Below are positions 18,016 to 27,983 of a stretch of DNA of 64,000 bases, piece by piece. This stretch comes from Hungatella sp. UBA7603 (lineage in GTDB: Bacteria; Bacillota; Clostridia; Lachnospirales; Lachnospiraceae): the NCBI GenBank assembly GCA_002478865.1, contig DLJZ01000002.1, positions 372,001 through 436,000 of the forward strand, written 5' to 3'. The translations under genes and the position numbers were made by a program. Position 1 is the stretch's first letter; every line of letters starts with the position of its first letter. Under the pieces are notes generated by a model. It ran no database searches. It saw nothing but the letters and a program-made list of their open reading frames with translations, and was not told the origin of the DNA.

Positions 18016-19167
18016 ATGGGAACGACCGACAACAACTTCTGGATCAAAATCCAGCAAGGTCTAAGGGAGACAGAGATACTCATGAATCAACAGCAGTATA
18101 ATCTGTCTATGATCAAAGCCCGCCAGACCGTGGAATATATGGTAAACTACTTAGGAGAAAAAGCCCTGATTGTGGAAGGAGATTTAGCTGACAGCATTGA
18201 TCAGTTATTTGAAGGACGTCTCATCTCCCAAACTTCCAAGGATCATTATCATAGAATTCGTATGATTGGAAACAAGGCAGTTCACGAAGGCAGTGACAGC
18301 CCCTATGATGCTGGAGAGGCTCTAAAGCTCCTGGCAGGGGAAGTGAATGCCTTTGCAAATACATTTCACAGAGAGAGTTCTGAAGATTCCACCTTCAAAC
18401 AGCGTCAGGCTCCCCTTAGACCAGTTTCCATTGCTTCCAATGACCATGCACAAAGAAGCAGTACACAAAGAGACACTTCTCAAAGAGACACTTCTCAAAG
18501 AGACACTTCTCAAAGAAGCAGTTCTCAAAGAGACAGTTCTCAAAGAAACAATTCTCAAAGAGACAATTCTCATAGAAGTGCCTCTCATAGAGGCAATGCG
18601 CCTCAGGGACAAGCTCATAGACCACAATCTGGGAACAGAGCAGCAAGTTCAGGTCAAGCTCCAAGAACCGCTTCTAAGGGTCGCAGCAGACGCAGATCCA
18701 GACAGAGCGCACCGGAAACAAACGGCTTATTAAAACCAGCACTGATTTTCCTCGGCATCCTTGTGCTTGTTTTGATCTTTGTAAAACTTGTTCCGGGAAA
18801 GGGAGGGAAACAAAATCCCGCTCCGACTGAAACCTCTTCCCAGATTTCAACCGAGGTTCCAACTACATCTGAAACACCAGAGGAAACAACGGAAGCTGAA
18901 ACAGAAGCTCCAATTACATACACCACAAAGAGTAAGCTAAACGTCCGCTCTAAGCCTTCTACTGACGGTACCAGACTGGGAAGCCTTGCAGCCGATACTA
19001 AGGTGGAATTCGTGAAAACCTACGATGACAAATGGAGCGTCATTATGTTTGAAGGAAAAGAGGCTTATATTGCCACTGAATTCTTAACGAAATCAGAAGG
19101 AGCTTCCGATTCCACCACCAAAGAAACAACTGCGTCTTCAGAACCCACGAAAAAAGCAGGACAATAA
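18016..19167 (+). CDS. DUF4145-like / membrane / SH3b protein with pentapeptide repeats
   Basis: The 383-residue protein starts at the ATG after AAAGGAGGA. Residues 1-115 form a helical domain of DUF4145 type (ARQTVEYMVNYLGEKAL, then RMIGNKAVHEG), commonly seen in nucleic-acid or signalling contexts. Residues about 146-195 are ten copies of a pentapeptide of SQRDT type, followed by a basic Ser/Arg/Gln segment, a membrane helix near 238-260 and a Thr/Glu-rich linker. An SH3b domain at about 296-350 (KLNVRSKPSTDGTRLGSL) would lie outside the cell and bind wall material. The N-terminus would then be cytoplasmic. Exact function is unknown. Confidence 0.8.
   Translation: MGTTDNNFWIKIQQGLRETEILMNQQQYNLSMIKARQTVEYMVNYLGEKALIVEGDLADSIDQLFEGRLISQTSKDHYHRIRMIGNKAVHEGSDSPYDAGEALKLLAGEVNAFANTFHRESSEDSTFKQRQAPLRPVSIASNDHAQRSSTQRDTSQRDTSQRDTSQRSSSQRDSSQRNNSQRDNSHRSASHRGNAPQGQAHRPQSGNRAASSGQAPRTASKGRSRRRSRQSAPETNGLLKPALIFLGILVLVLIFVKLVPGKGGKQNPAPTETSSQISTEVPTTSETPEETTEAETEAPITYTTKSKLNVRSKPSTDGTRLGSLAADTKVEFVKTYDDKWSVIMFEGKEAYIATEFLTKSEGASDSTTKETTASSEPTKKAGQ
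18451..18600 (+). repeat. 15-bp tandem repeat inside coding sequence
   Basis: Ten contiguous 15-bp units related to CAAAGAGACACTTCT, three of them identical and in a row, encode the pentapeptides SQRDT, SQRSS, SQRDS, SQRNN and SHRGN. Unit length is a multiple of three, so copy-number change would not shift the frame. Confidence 0.95.
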
Positions 19168-19177
19168 ACCATAGCGA

Positions 19178-19219
19178 AACGAAGATAGAGGAAATATTCT
19201 CCCTATCTTCGTTTTTTTT
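19178..19219 (+). terminator. Rho-independent terminator
   Basis: AACGAAGATAG and CTATCTTCGTT form an 11-bp stem with a T8 tail directly after the DUF4145/SH3b gene, separating it from the V-ATPase operon. Confidence 0.9.
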
Positions 19220-19382
19220 AGGAAATTTGTACAGTCCTTTTGTGTGTTTTAAATCACGCTTTTGATTAAATTTTCATAAAATTGGTTGATTTTTCTATTT
19301 TGGTCTGGTATTTTTTTCAATTTATAGTATCATTATATATACAATACGTTATTCAATAAAACATAACTAAGGAGGCTACGGT

Positions 19383-19694
19383 ATGGATAAGGTTATTGAA
19401 AAGATTTCTGATATCGAATCAGCGGCAACTTCCATTATGGATAACGCGAATGAGCGTAAAAAAGCATTTGCCAAAAAGATGGAGGAAAACACAGCTGCAT
19501 TTGATTCTGATTTAGAAGCTAAAACCAATAAAAAAATCGAAGCGCTGCGGACCCAAATGGAAGTTGAAATGAACCGTCAGTTAGAAAAGCAGTTAAGTGA
19601 TTCCAAACGTATCCTAACCACACTGGAAAAGCGTTATGAAGAGCAACACAGCCAGTACGTTGAGGATTTATTTCAAACTATGATAAAGGAGTGA
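19383..19694 (+). CDS. V-type ATPase peripheral-stalk subunit (G/H type)
   Basis: The first gene of the V-ATPase operon encodes 103 residues, almost entirely one charged coiled coil (MEENTAAFDSDLEAKTNKK). By position and character it is the partner of subunit E in the peripheral stalk, called subunit H or G in archaeal and bacterial enzymes (NtpF in Enterococcus). Sequence conservation in this subunit is low, so the assignment rests on the operon. AAGGAGG precedes the ATG. Confidence 0.8.
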   Translation: MDKVIEKISDIESAATSIMDNANERKKAFAKKMEENTAAFDSDLEAKTNKKIEALRTQMEVEMNRQLEKQLSDSKRILTTLEKRYEEQHSQYVEDLFQTMIKE

Positions 19695-19698
19695 TCTC

Positions 19699-20745
19699 AT
19701 GGGGGACCTGCTGTCCTACAGCGGCATTACCACCAAAGTAAGGGCTATGGAAAGTCATTTGATCTCGGAAAACCAATTCCATGAGATGGCCGGGCTGTCA
19801 ACCGTAACGGAAGCAGTGGATTACTTAAGCCACCTAAAACCCTATAACGGTCTTTTCGATGACCTGGAAGGCAGTAGTTTGCACCGGGTTGCCATTGAAG
19901 AGAGGCTCATTCTTTCCCTTTACAAGGATTTTGCCAAGTTATACCGATTTGCTAACTTAAACCAGCGTAAATTTCTAGATCTATATTTTATGCACTTTGA
20001 AATCGATATCCTAAAAAAATGTCTCCGAAATGCCATGGGGAACAATTATTTGGATATCGATCTTTTAGTTTTTGAGGATTTTTTTAAGCTTCACTCTAAA
20101 TTAGACTTAATAAAGCTTTCATCCTCCAGAAGTCTTACGGAATTTTGGACGAACCTGGAAGGTTCCATTTATTATGACGTTCTCTCAGAAGTGTCAGATG
20201 CAAAGGAACCTACGTTGTTTGATTATGAGGTCCATCTGGATCTTTTATATTTTAGAACTATATGGAAGGTTATGGGAAAACATTTAAAGAAGGAAGAAAA
20301 TAAACTGCTCTCTAACTGCTTTGGCAGCAAACTGGACTTACTTAATATCCAGTGGATCTATCGATCCAAAAAGTATTATCAGATACAATCTACTGATATC
20401 TATTCCCTTCTCATTCCCACCAATTATCATCTAACCAAGGAGCAGATTACTAAAATGGCAGAGGCCGGTACCATAGAAGAATTCTACGGGGTGCTTAAAA
20501 CCACCTACTATGGCCGGAAAGCGGATATAGAAGTTTTTGATTTGCCTGACCTGGAAAAGCTTACAAAGGAGGTACTTGATAAGATCTACCGTTCAACCAG
20601 CCAGCAAAATCCGTATTCCATTGCAACACTGAATTCCTACCTCTATTTTAAAGAGGCCGAGATTCAAAAAGTTATTACCCTCATAGAGAGCATCCGGTAT
20701 CGGTTAAATCCGGATGAAATCATCTCCTATGTGGAAAAACAGTAA
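19699..20745 (+). CDS. ntpC: V-type ATPase subunit C (d-like)
   Basis: Subunit C (348 aa) is the socket between the central stalk and the membrane c-ring. The protein is helical, starts MGDLLSYSGITTKVRAMES, and has the three-fold repeat-like pattern of the family (e.g. HFEIDILKKCLRNAMGN and NIQWIYRSKKYYQ). It begins 4 bases after the preceding stop with AAAGGAG as ribosome binding site. Confidence 0.92.
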   Translation: MGDLLSYSGITTKVRAMESHLISENQFHEMAGLSTVTEAVDYLSHLKPYNGLFDDLEGSSLHRVAIEERLILSLYKDFAKLYRFANLNQRKFLDLYFMHFEIDILKKCLRNAMGNNYLDIDLLVFEDFFKLHSKLDLIKLSSSRSLTEFWTNLEGSIYYDVLSEVSDAKEPTLFDYEVHLDLLYFRTIWKVMGKHLKKEENKLLSNCFGSKLDLLNIQWIYRSKKYYQIQSTDIYSLLIPTNYHLTKEQITKMAEAGTIEEFYGVLKTTYYGRKADIEVFDLPDLEKLTKEVLDKIYRSTSQQNPYSIATLNSYLYFKEAEIQKVITLIESIRYRLNPDEIISYVEKQ

Positions 20746-20762
20746 AGGGGGTTACTTTTTCT

Positions 20763-22691
20763 GTGATAGAAAAGATGAAATTCTTAAGTATCACCGGGCC
20801 CAAGGAGGATATCGACCGGGTGGTTGACACCTACTTATCCAAATATGAGATCCATCTGGAAAATGCCCTGTCCGAATTAAAAACGGTGCAAGACTTAAGG
20901 CCTTTTGTTGAAAACAATCCATTTAAGGATATCAGCCAGCGCGCCTTAGAACTTTCCCAGCTTCTCTCTCCAGATGGAGAACAGTCCGGTCATAAATCCA
21001 TGACCGTTACGCAAGCTGCGGACTTGATCGAGGCCATTGGAAATGAAGCAGAAGAGCTAAAAGCCAAGGAAGAGTCCTTGATATCCAAACGGAACACCTT
21101 AAAAGAATCTTTGGAACGGATTCTTCCATTTACAGCACTTAATTACGACCTAAGCGCAATTCTTCATTTTAAGTACATCAAGTTCCGCTTTGGTCGCATT
21201 TCTCATGAGTATTATCACAAGTTTGAGGACTATGTGTATGATACCATTGATACGGTTCTATACAAATGCAGAGAGGATGACGAATACGTTTGGCTGGTTT
21301 ATTTTGTACCTGATACCATTTCAAATCGAATTGATGCCATTTATTCCTCCATGCATTTTGAACTGATTACAGTTCCAGATGAATATAAAGGTACGCCGTT
21401 TGAGGCGACCAAAACTCTAGAGGACAGCATGAAGGCAGTTCAGATCGAGCTTAATGACGTCAGAAAACAGCTTGCCACCTTCCTGGAATTAAAACGGGAT
21501 GACCTTTTATCAGCCAAAGAGCGGTTGGAAAGCTTTTCTACTAACTTTAACGTAAGAAAGCTGGCTGCCTGTACCAGACAGAGCCGGAATACCTTCTATA
21601 TCTTATGTGGGTGGATGAGTCACCATGATGCAGATTCCTTCCAACGTGATATCTCCGATGACGAGAAAACCTTTTGTATCGTTGAGGAAAATCATGAAAA
21701 TATCTTAAGCCGTCCTCCTACAAAGCTATTAAATCCAGGACTGTTTAAGCCCTTTGAACTTTTTATCAAGATGTATGGTCTTCCAGCCTATAATGAGATT
21801 GATCCTACTATATTAATAGGTCTTACCTATTCCTTCCTCTTTGGATTCATGTTTGGGGATGTAGGCCAGGGACTATGCTTACTAGTTGGAGGTTTTTTAC
21901 TTCACCGATTTAAGAAATCAAGCCTTGCCGCTATTATCTCCTGCTGCGGAATCTTCTCAACTATATTTGGGTTCCTATTTGGAAGTGTGTTTGGGTTTGA
22001 AGAAATTATCCACGCCGTCTGGCTAAGGCCAATGCAGCATATGACCAGCCTTCCATTTATCGGTCGGCTTAATACCGTATTTATCGTATCTGTGTCAATA
22101 GGTATGGGAATCATCTTGCTTACCATGATCTTAAACATCATAAACAGCTATCGTTCTCATGACCCAGAACGGACATTTTTTGATACCAATGGTCTGGCTG
22201 GATTCGTTTTTTATGCAGGACTGGTTTTAACCATTGTCCTTTATATGACTCAGAATCCAATTCCAGCTTCTATTTTACTGGTTATCATGTTTGGTCTTCC
22301 CCTTGCCATTATGTTCTTTAAAGAACCCCTTACCAACCTGTTGGAGCGGAAAGCAAGGATCATGCCAAAAGAAAAGGGCATGTTTGTGGTTCAGGGTTTC
22401 TTTGAACTCTTTGAAGTGCTTTTAAGCTATTTTTCCAATACCCTTTCCTTTGTCCGTGTGGGAGCCTTTGCAATCAGCCATGCGGCAATGATGGAAGTCG
22501 TACTAATGCTCTCCGGCTATGAGGCCGGAAATATAAACTGGCTCGTTGTGATTTTGGGCAATATATTCGTCTGCGGCATGGAAGGACTGATTGTTGGTAT
22601 CCAGGTACTTCGTCTGGAATATTATGAATTATTCAGCCGCTTTTACCGGGGAACCGGCCGCGCATTCAAGCCATACGGAAAAAAATTATAA
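20763..22691 (+). CDS. ntpI: V-type ATPase subunit I (a-like)
   Basis: The 642-residue subunit holds the ion half-channels next to the c-ring and anchors the peripheral stalks. The N-terminal half is soluble with long coiled-coil arms; the C-terminal half from about 340 has seven or eight membrane helices, including the conserved SFLFGFMFGDVGQG and the arginine-containing NTLSFVRVGAFAISHA. It starts at a GTG 11 bases after AAAGGGGG; an ATG four codons later is possible. Confidence 0.95.
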   Translation: MIEKMKFLSITGPKEDIDRVVDTYLSKYEIHLENALSELKTVQDLRPFVENNPFKDISQRALELSQLLSPDGEQSGHKSMTVTQAADLIEAIGNEAEELKAKEESLISKRNTLKESLERILPFTALNYDLSAILHFKYIKFRFGRISHEYYHKFEDYVYDTIDTVLYKCREDDEYVWLVYFVPDTISNRIDAIYSSMHFELITVPDEYKGTPFEATKTLEDSMKAVQIELNDVRKQLATFLELKRDDLLSAKERLESFSTNFNVRKLAACTRQSRNTFYILCGWMSHHDADSFQRDISDDEKTFCIVEENHENILSRPPTKLLNPGLFKPFELFIKMYGLPAYNEIDPTILIGLTYSFLFGFMFGDVGQGLCLLVGGFLLHRFKKSSLAAIISCCGIFSTIFGFLFGSVFGFEEIIHAVWLRPMQHMTSLPFIGRLNTVFIVSVSIGMGIILLTMILNIINSYRSHDPERTFFDTNGLAGFVFYAGLVLTIVLYMTQNPIPASILLVIMFGLPLAIMFFKEPLTNLLERKARIMPKEKGMFVVQGFFELFEVLLSYFSNTLSFVRVGAFAISHAAMMEVVLMLSGYEAGNINWLVVILGNIFVCGMEGLIVGIQVLRLEYYELFSRFYRGTGRAFKPYGKKL

Positions 22692-22715
22692 AAAACATAT
22701 CAGGAGGTATTTATA

Positions 22716-23147
22716 ATGACCATGTTAGTAAAAATTACGTTAGCAGTTGCATTAACCTTAAGCATAGCTCTTCCACTCTTCGCTTTCGCCATGGGTGAAA
22801 AGACGAAGGGCCGTTACAAGACAGCACTGTCCGTTAATGTGCTTTTATTCTTTGGTACTCTCATCGTCTCCAGTGTGCTTATGTTCCAGGGCCAGGCAGA
22901 AGCTGCTGATGCTGCAGCAACTGCCGCTTCTGGTGTTGCAGGAATGGGATATTTAGCGGCAGCTTTATCCACTGGTCTTGCTTGTGTAGGCGGTGGTATT
23001 GCCGTTTCTGCTGCTGCAAGTGCAGCTCTTGGCGCTATCAGCGAAGACAGTACTATCTTAGGTAAATCACTCATCTTCGTAGGTCTTGCCGAAGGTGTAT
23101 GTCTTTACGGTCTGATCATTTCCTTCATGATCCTTGGAAAGCTGTAA
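22716..23147 (+). CDS. ntpK: V-type ATPase rotor subunit K
   Basis: The 143-residue proteolipid has four predicted membrane helices as two hairpins. Only the second hairpin carries the ion-binding carboxylate (FVGLAEGVCLYGLIISF); the first (NVLLFFGTLIVSSVLM) has none. Compared with the Na+-binding Enterococcus NtpK, the Gln and Thr ligands are not evident, so Na+ coupling is not supported by sequence. An Ala-rich linker joins the hairpins. AGGAGG lies 8 bases before the ATG. Confidence 0.93.
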   Translation: MTMLVKITLAVALTLSIALPLFAFAMGEKTKGRYKTALSVNVLLFFGTLIVSSVLMFQGQAEAADAAATAASGVAGMGYLAAALSTGLACVGGGIAVSAAASAALGAISEDSTILGKSLIFVGLAEGVCLYGLIISFMILGKL

Positions 23148-23149
23148 TC

Positions 23150-23458
23150 ATGAAAATGTATTTAATCAGCGACAACTTAGATACCTGGGCTGGCATGAGG
23201 CTGGCAGGGGTAGAGGGAGCTGTCGTACATGAAAAAGCTGAGCTTAAGAGTGAACTGGATAAAGTACTGGCCGATAAGGAGATCGGGATCATACTCCTGA
23301 CAGAAAAATTTGGCAGAGAGTTTCCGGACATCATCGACGATGTAAAGTTAAACCGGAAGCTGCCTCTGATCGTTGAGATTCCTGACCGCCACGGTACCGG
23401 CCGCAAGCCAAACTTTATCACAGATTATGTCAACCAAGCTATCGGTTTAAAACTATAA
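23150..23458 (+). CDS. V-type ATPase subunit F
   Basis: Subunit F (102 aa, MKMYLISDNLDTWAGMRLAG) is the small Rossmann-like part of the central stalk, NtpG in Enterococcus. The conserved pattern LLTEKFGREF and PLIVEIPDRHG is present. It starts 2 bases after the stop of subunit K with only a weak ribosome binding site, suggesting translational coupling. Confidence 0.93.
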   Translation: MKMYLISDNLDTWAGMRLAGVEGAVVHEKAELKSELDKVLADKEIGIILLTEKFGREFPDIIDDVKLNRKLPLIVEIPDRHGTGRKPNFITDYVNQAIGLKL

Positions 23459-23474
23459 GAAAGAGGTGGTCATC

Positions 23475-24077
23475 TTGACAACTGAGGAAAAACTACAGCA
23501 TTTTCTAGAGTTTTGTATGGAAGATGCCAGATCCCGAAGTGCGAAGATGCTTGATGAATATACTGCCGCTTTAGAAGAGGCCTTTACAGAGCATCAGGAA
23601 AATGCAATCCGACGGGCCGAACAGCAGGTGATATTGGAGAAAAAGCAGATCGAACGGGAAACAAACAAAAAGCTATCTCTGGAACAGATTAACATTCGAC
23701 GGGAATTTGGAAAAAAGCAGGATGAACTGAAAGAAACGTTGTTTGAGGAACTTTTAGACCGACTGACTCAATACATGAAAACCCCGGAATACACAACACT
23801 TTTAAACAATCAGGTAAAAAAAGCCTTAGCACTGGCTGATAAAGAGTTCATTACCATTTACATTGATCCAGAAGACAAGGAAAAGCTCTTAGAGCTTACC
23901 TTCCCTCAAAGTGCTGAAATTCTGGTCAGCGAGTACTCTTTCCTGGGAGGAATCAGGGCAGTCATCCCATCGAGACATATTTTAATCGATAATTCGTTCC
24001 AGACCAAGCTTTCCGAAGCGAAACGTGACTTTCGCTTTGATGTAAAAGATATTGTGGGAGGTGAGGCCAATGACTAG
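23475..24077 (+). CDS. ntpE: V-type ATPase subunit E
   Basis: Subunit E (200 aa) forms the peripheral stalk with the G/H subunit. I choose a TTG start (MTTEEKLQHFLEFCMED) because AGAGGTGG lies 6 bases before it; the upstream GTG overlaps that site. The N-terminal half is a charged coiled coil, the C-terminal half a globular domain ending with LGGIRAVIPSRHILIDNSF, typical for the family. Its end overlaps subunit A by 8 bases. Confidence 0.9.
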   Translation: MTTEEKLQHFLEFCMEDARSRSAKMLDEYTAALEEAFTEHQENAIRRAEQQVILEKKQIERETNKKLSLEQINIRREFGKKQDELKETLFEELLDRLTQYMKTPEYTTLLNNQVKKALALADKEFITIYIDPEDKEKLLELTFPQSAEILVSEYSFLGGIRAVIPSRHILIDNSFQTKLSEAKRDFRFDVKDIVGGEAND

Positions 24078-25836
24078 TACCGGTAAAATCTCTGGTATCA
24101 ACGGCCCTGTCATCTATCTAAAAGGTGATACAGGGTTTCAAATGAATGAAATGGTATATGTGGGAAAAGATCATCTGGTTGGTGAAATCATCGGTCTTAC
24201 GGACCGACGAACCACCGTACAGGTCTATGAGGAAACCAGTGGTTTAAAGCCAGGAGAAGTCGTAATATCCACCGGACTTCCTGTGTCCGTTACTCTGGCA
24301 CCTGGAATTTTAAATAATATATTTGATGGAATTGAACGGCCATTAAAGGAAATTGCCAAAACAGGCGGCCCCTATATCGACCGTGGAATCCAGGTAGATT
24401 CCCTTGACGTGAATAAACTTTGGGAAACTCATATTACGGTTAAGAAAGGGGATCACCTCTTTCCTGGCTCCATTATTGCAGAGGTTCCAGAAACACCTGC
24501 CATTACTCATAAGGTCATGATTCCTCCTGATATGGAAGGATTTGTAGAGAGCATAGTTTCTGATGGTTCCTACACCATCAACCAGCCTCTTTTGACCCTT
24601 AAGCTTTCTGACGGAACCACAAAGGAAATCACCATGACGCAAAAATGGCCAATCCGGATTCCCAGACCTATTCTGAAGCGGTACCCTGCGGCGAAGCCCT
24701 TGATTACCGGACAGAGAATTATAGATACCTTATTTCCTCTGGCAAAAGGCGGCACCGCTTGCATTCCCGGCGGTTTCGGAACTGGAAAGACCATGACCCA
24801 GCACCAGATTGCCAAATGGTCTGATGCTGATATTATTATCTATATTGGCTGTGGGGAGCGAGGCAATGAGATGACTCAGGTTTTGGAAGAATTCTCAGAG
24901 CTTGTGGATCCCCGTTCCGGTAATCCTCTAATGGACCGGACCACACTGATTGCCAATACCTCCAACATGCCGGTAGCGGCCAGAGAAGCCAGCCTTTATT
25001 CCGGTCTTACCTTGGCAGAGTATTACAGGGATATGGGCTATCACGTAGCCATTATGGCTGACTCCACCTCACGTTGGGCAGAGGCGTTAAGAGAGTTATC
25101 CGGACGACTTGAGGAAATGCCTGCAGAGGAAGGGTTCCCTGCTTACCTGGCGTCCCGTTTATCCGCCTTTTATGAAAGAGCCGGAATCATCCAAAATCTT
25201 AATGGTACAGAAGGTTCTGTTACCATCATCGGAGCGGTTTCACCTCAGGGTGGTGATTTCTCAGAACCAGTCACTCAGAACACCAAGCGTTTCGTACGCT
25301 GCTTCTGGGGTCTTGATCGAAACCTAGCTAATGAACGTCATTTCCCAGCCATCCATTGGCTTAGCAGTTATTCGGAGTATCTAACCGATCTGGCTCCCTG
25401 GTATGTGGATTTCGTGGATAAACGGTTTGTGGACTATAGAAACCGAATGGTATTTATCCTGACACAGGAAAGCAGCTTAATGGAAATCGTAAAGCTGATC
25501 GGCGGAGATATGCTGCCTGACGATCAGAAGCTGATTCTTGAAATTGCAAAAGTAATTCGAATCGGATTCCTACAGCAAAACGCATTCCATAAGGATGATA
25601 CTTGTGTCCCTATGGAGAAACAGTTTTTAATGATGGATCTCATCTTATACTTGTACAAAAAATCACGTTCCCTGATCTCCATGGGAATGCCCATGTCCGT
25701 ATTAAAGGAAGACCCGATTTTTGATAAGATTATTTCTTTAAAATACGACGTTCCCAATGACAGGCTAGATCTTTTTGATGATTATAAAAAGCAGGTTGAT
25801 GCCTTTTATGATTCCGTCATTGAGCGAAACGCATAG
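24070..25836 (+). CDS. ntpA: V-type ATPase catalytic subunit A
   Basis: The 588-residue catalytic subunit has the P-loop GGFGTGKT ending at Lys240-Thr241, the V/A-type non-homologous insertion (about 110-190) and the conserved segments GCGERGNEM and [15 protein letters not shown] start at the ATG ([14 protein letters not shown]) after GGGAGGTGAGG, overlapping the end of subunit E. ATP hydrolysis or synthesis occurs at its interface with B. Confidence 0.97.
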   Translation: MTSTGKISGINGPVIYLKGDTGFQMNEMVYVGKDHLVGEIIGLTDRRTTVQVYEETSGLKPGEVVISTGLPVSVTLAPGILNNIFDGIERPLKEIAKTGGPYIDRGIQVDSLDVNKLWETHITVKKGDHLFPGSIIAEVPETPAITHKVMIPPDMEGFVESIVSDGSYTINQPLLTLKLSDGTTKEITMTQKWPIRIPRPILKRYPAAKPLITGQRIIDTLFPLAKGGTACIPGGFGTGKTMTQHQIAKWSDADIIIYIGCGERGNEMTQVLEEFSELVDPRSGNPLMDRTTLIANTSNMPVAAREASLYSGLTLAEYYRDMGYHVAIMADSTSRWAEALRELSGRLEEMPAEEGFPAYLASRLSAFYERAGIIQNLNGTEGSVTIIGAVSPQGGDFSEPVTQNTKRFVRCFWGLDRNLANERHFPAIHWLSSYSEYLTDLAPWYVDFVDKRFVDYRNRMVFILTQESSLMEIVKLIGGDMLPDDQKLILEIAKVIRIGFLQQNAFHKDDTCVPMEKQFLMMDLILYLYKKSRSLISMGMPMSVLKEDPIFDKIISLKYDVPNDRLDLFDDYKKQVDAFYDSVIERNA

Positions 25837-25850
25837 AAAGGAGGCAGATT

Positions 25851-27254
25851 ATGGCAATCGAATATTTAGGCTTAAGTGCCATCAACGGCCCCCTGGTCGT
25901 ATTAGAAGGCGTTCAGAATGCTGCTTTTGATGAAATTGTGGAAATGACCGTGGCTGGGAAAACGAAAAAGCTTGGAAGAATCATTGAAGTATATGAGGAT
26001 AAAGCAATTATCCAGGTCTTTGAAGGCACTGACGGACTGGCACTTCGCAACGTACACACAAGGCTGACCGGACGTCCTATGGAGCTTTCCGTATCCGAAG
26101 ACATGTTAGGACGTACCTTTAACGGAATCGGAGTTCCCATTGACGGACTTGGGGATATTGCTTCTGACAATCGTCTTGATATTAATGGGAAACCTTTAAA
26201 TCCAGTAACAAGAGAATATCCAAGAGATTATATCCGTACTGGTATTTCAGCCATTGACGGGCTGACGACTTTGATTCGAGGACAGAAGCTTCCTATTTTC
26301 TCTGGCAACGGACTTCCTCACGATGAGTTGGCAGCTCAGATCGTCCAGCAGGCTTCCTTAGGAGATGACGCCGACTCCAGTGAAAAATTTGCCGTAGTAT
26401 TTGCTGCCATGGGCGTTAAATACGATGTGGCTGATTTCTTCCGCAGAACCTTTGAAGAAAGTGGTGTTTCCGACCATGTTGCCATGTTCATCAACCTGGC
26501 AAATGACCCAGTGGTGGAGCGACTGATTACACCAAAGGTGGCTCTGACGCTTGCAGAGTATCTGGCTTTTGAAAGAGGAATGCACATCCTGGTAATCTTA
26601 ACCGATATGACGGCTTATGCGGAAGCGCTCCGTGAGGTCTCTTCCTCCAAAGGTGAGATTCCTTCCAGAAAAGGATATCCAGGTTACCTCTATAGTGATC
26701 TGGCATCCATTTATGAGCGCGCAGGCATTGTTAAGGGAAGACACGGTTCTGTTACCCAGATTCCGATTCTTACCATGCCAAACGATGATATTACCCATCC
26801 AATCCCTGATTTAACCGGATACATTACGGAGGGACAGATTGTTTTAGACCGAAGCCTTTATGGGCAGTCCGTATATCCTCCCATTAATGTACTGCCCTCT
26901 TTAAGCCGTCTGATGAAGGATGGAATTGGAGAAGGCTTTACCAGAGCGGATCACCAAGGTGTGGCAAATCAGCTCTTCTCCTGCTATGCAAAGGTGGGAG
27001 ACGCAAGAGCCCTGGCATCGGTTATCGGTGAAGATGAGCTATCTCCTATTGATAAAAAGTTCCTCATATTTGGTAAGGAATTTGAAAACCGTTTTGTTGG
27101 CCAGGGAAACCACACCAACCGGAACATTCTAGAAACCCTTACCATTGGCTGGGAGCTCTTAGGACTTCTTCCAAGAGGGGAATTAGACCGTGTGGATACC
27201 AAGGTGCTCAATCAGTATTATAAGGAAACCATCCCAGACGCTTCCAATGAATAG
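25851..27254 (+). CDS. ntpB: V-type ATPase subunit B
   Basis: The 467-residue non-catalytic subunit resembles A but has no intact P-loop: the corresponding site reads [15 protein letters not shown], as in all V/A-type B subunits. [17 protein letters not shown] is the family signature. AAAGGAGG lies before the ATG, 14 bases after subunit A. Confidence 0.97.
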   Translation: MAIEYLGLSAINGPLVVLEGVQNAAFDEIVEMTVAGKTKKLGRIIEVYEDKAIIQVFEGTDGLALRNVHTRLTGRPMELSVSEDMLGRTFNGIGVPIDGLGDIASDNRLDINGKPLNPVTREYPRDYIRTGISAIDGLTTLIRGQKLPIFSGNGLPHDELAAQIVQQASLGDDADSSEKFAVVFAAMGVKYDVADFFRRTFEESGVSDHVAMFINLANDPVVERLITPKVALTLAEYLAFERGMHILVILTDMTAYAEALREVSSSKGEIPSRKGYPGYLYSDLASIYERAGIVKGRHGSVTQIPILTMPNDDITHPIPDLTGYITEGQIVLDRSLYGQSVYPPINVLPSLSRLMKDGIGEGFTRADHQGVANQLFSCYAKVGDARALASVIGEDELSPIDKKFLIFGKEFENRFVGQGNHTNRNILETLTIGWELLGLLPRGELDRVDTKVLNQYYKETIPDASNE

Positions 27255-27265
27255 GAGGGAACTCT

Positions 27266-27883
27266 ATGAATCCCAATTCGTTTCCCACCAAGGGAAATCT
27301 AATTCTAGCTAAAAACTCTCTCGGTCTGGCCAGACAGGGCTATGAGCTGATGGACAAAAAGCGGAATATCCTGATCAAAGAGCTAATGGAGTTAATTGAT
27401 GAGGCAAAAGGAATTCAGTCAGAAATCGACGAGACCTTTACCTCTGCCTATAAAGCGCTGCAAAAAGCCAACATTGAACTGGGAATCGACTACGTAAAGG
27501 ACATTGCCATGGCAGTTCCAGTCGACGATTCGGTGCGCATCAAGACCAGAAGTATTATGGGAACAGAGATTCCTTTGGTGGAACATGAAGGCAGGCCCTT
27601 AAACCTGACGTATGCTTACTACAGCACCAGAGAATCCCTTGATGAAGCACGCTCAAAGTTTGAGAAGGTAAAAGAGCTGACTTTAAAGCTTTCTTCCGTG
27701 GAAAACTCCGCTTACCGTCTGGCAAACAGCATCAAGCGAACCCAGAAACGGGCAAATGCATTAAAAAACATTACCATACCCCGGTATGAATCCCTGACGA
27801 AAAACATCTCCAATTCACTGGAGGAAAAAGACAGGGAGGAATTTACGAGGCTTAAGGTAATTAAGAGAAATAAGAAAAGTTAA
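27266..27883 (+). CDS. ntpD: V-type ATPase subunit D
   Basis: Subunit D (205 aa) is the long helical shaft of the central stalk. The N-terminal helix (PTKGNLILAKNSLGLARQG) and the C-terminal helix (VENSAYRLANSIKRTQKRANALKN, shown in part) match the family. It is the last gene; a strong terminator follows within 20 bases. Confidence 0.95.
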   Translation: MNPNSFPTKGNLILAKNSLGLARQGYELMDKKRNILIKELMELIDEAKGIQSEIDETFTSAYKALQKANIELGIDYVKDIAMAVPVDDSVRIKTRSIMGTEIPLVEHEGRPLNLTYAYYSTRESLDEARSKFEKVKELTLKLSSVENSAYRLANSIKRTQKRANALKNITIPRYESLTKNISNSLEEKDREEFTRLKVIKRNKKS

Positions 27884-27902
27884 ATATTTGATACTGTAAT
27901 AA

Positions 27903-27950
27903 AAGCAGGGAGTCCCAAGGCCATATATTCGACCTTAGGACTCCCTGCTT
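27903..27950. terminator. Bidirectional terminator after V-ATPase operon
   Basis: AAGCAGGGAGTCC and GGACTCCCTGCTT form a 13-bp stem with additional AAGG/CCTT pairing, flanked by A- and T-rich sequence, between the convergent ntpD and LUD-domain genes. Confidence 0.9.
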
Positions 27951-27983
27951 TCTATATTTTACATAGAAGAAATGGTATTGTAT

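Noticed and set aside
18451..18600. CRISPR or phase-variable repeat
   Set aside because: Units are 15 bp, contiguous and in frame, so they are coding repeats; no on/off switching is expected.
18322..18664. Cys/Phe/Glu-rich frames on the minus strand opposite the SQRDT repeats
   Set aside because: They arise from the tandem repeat and have no start signal; the plus-strand gene has clear domains on both sides.
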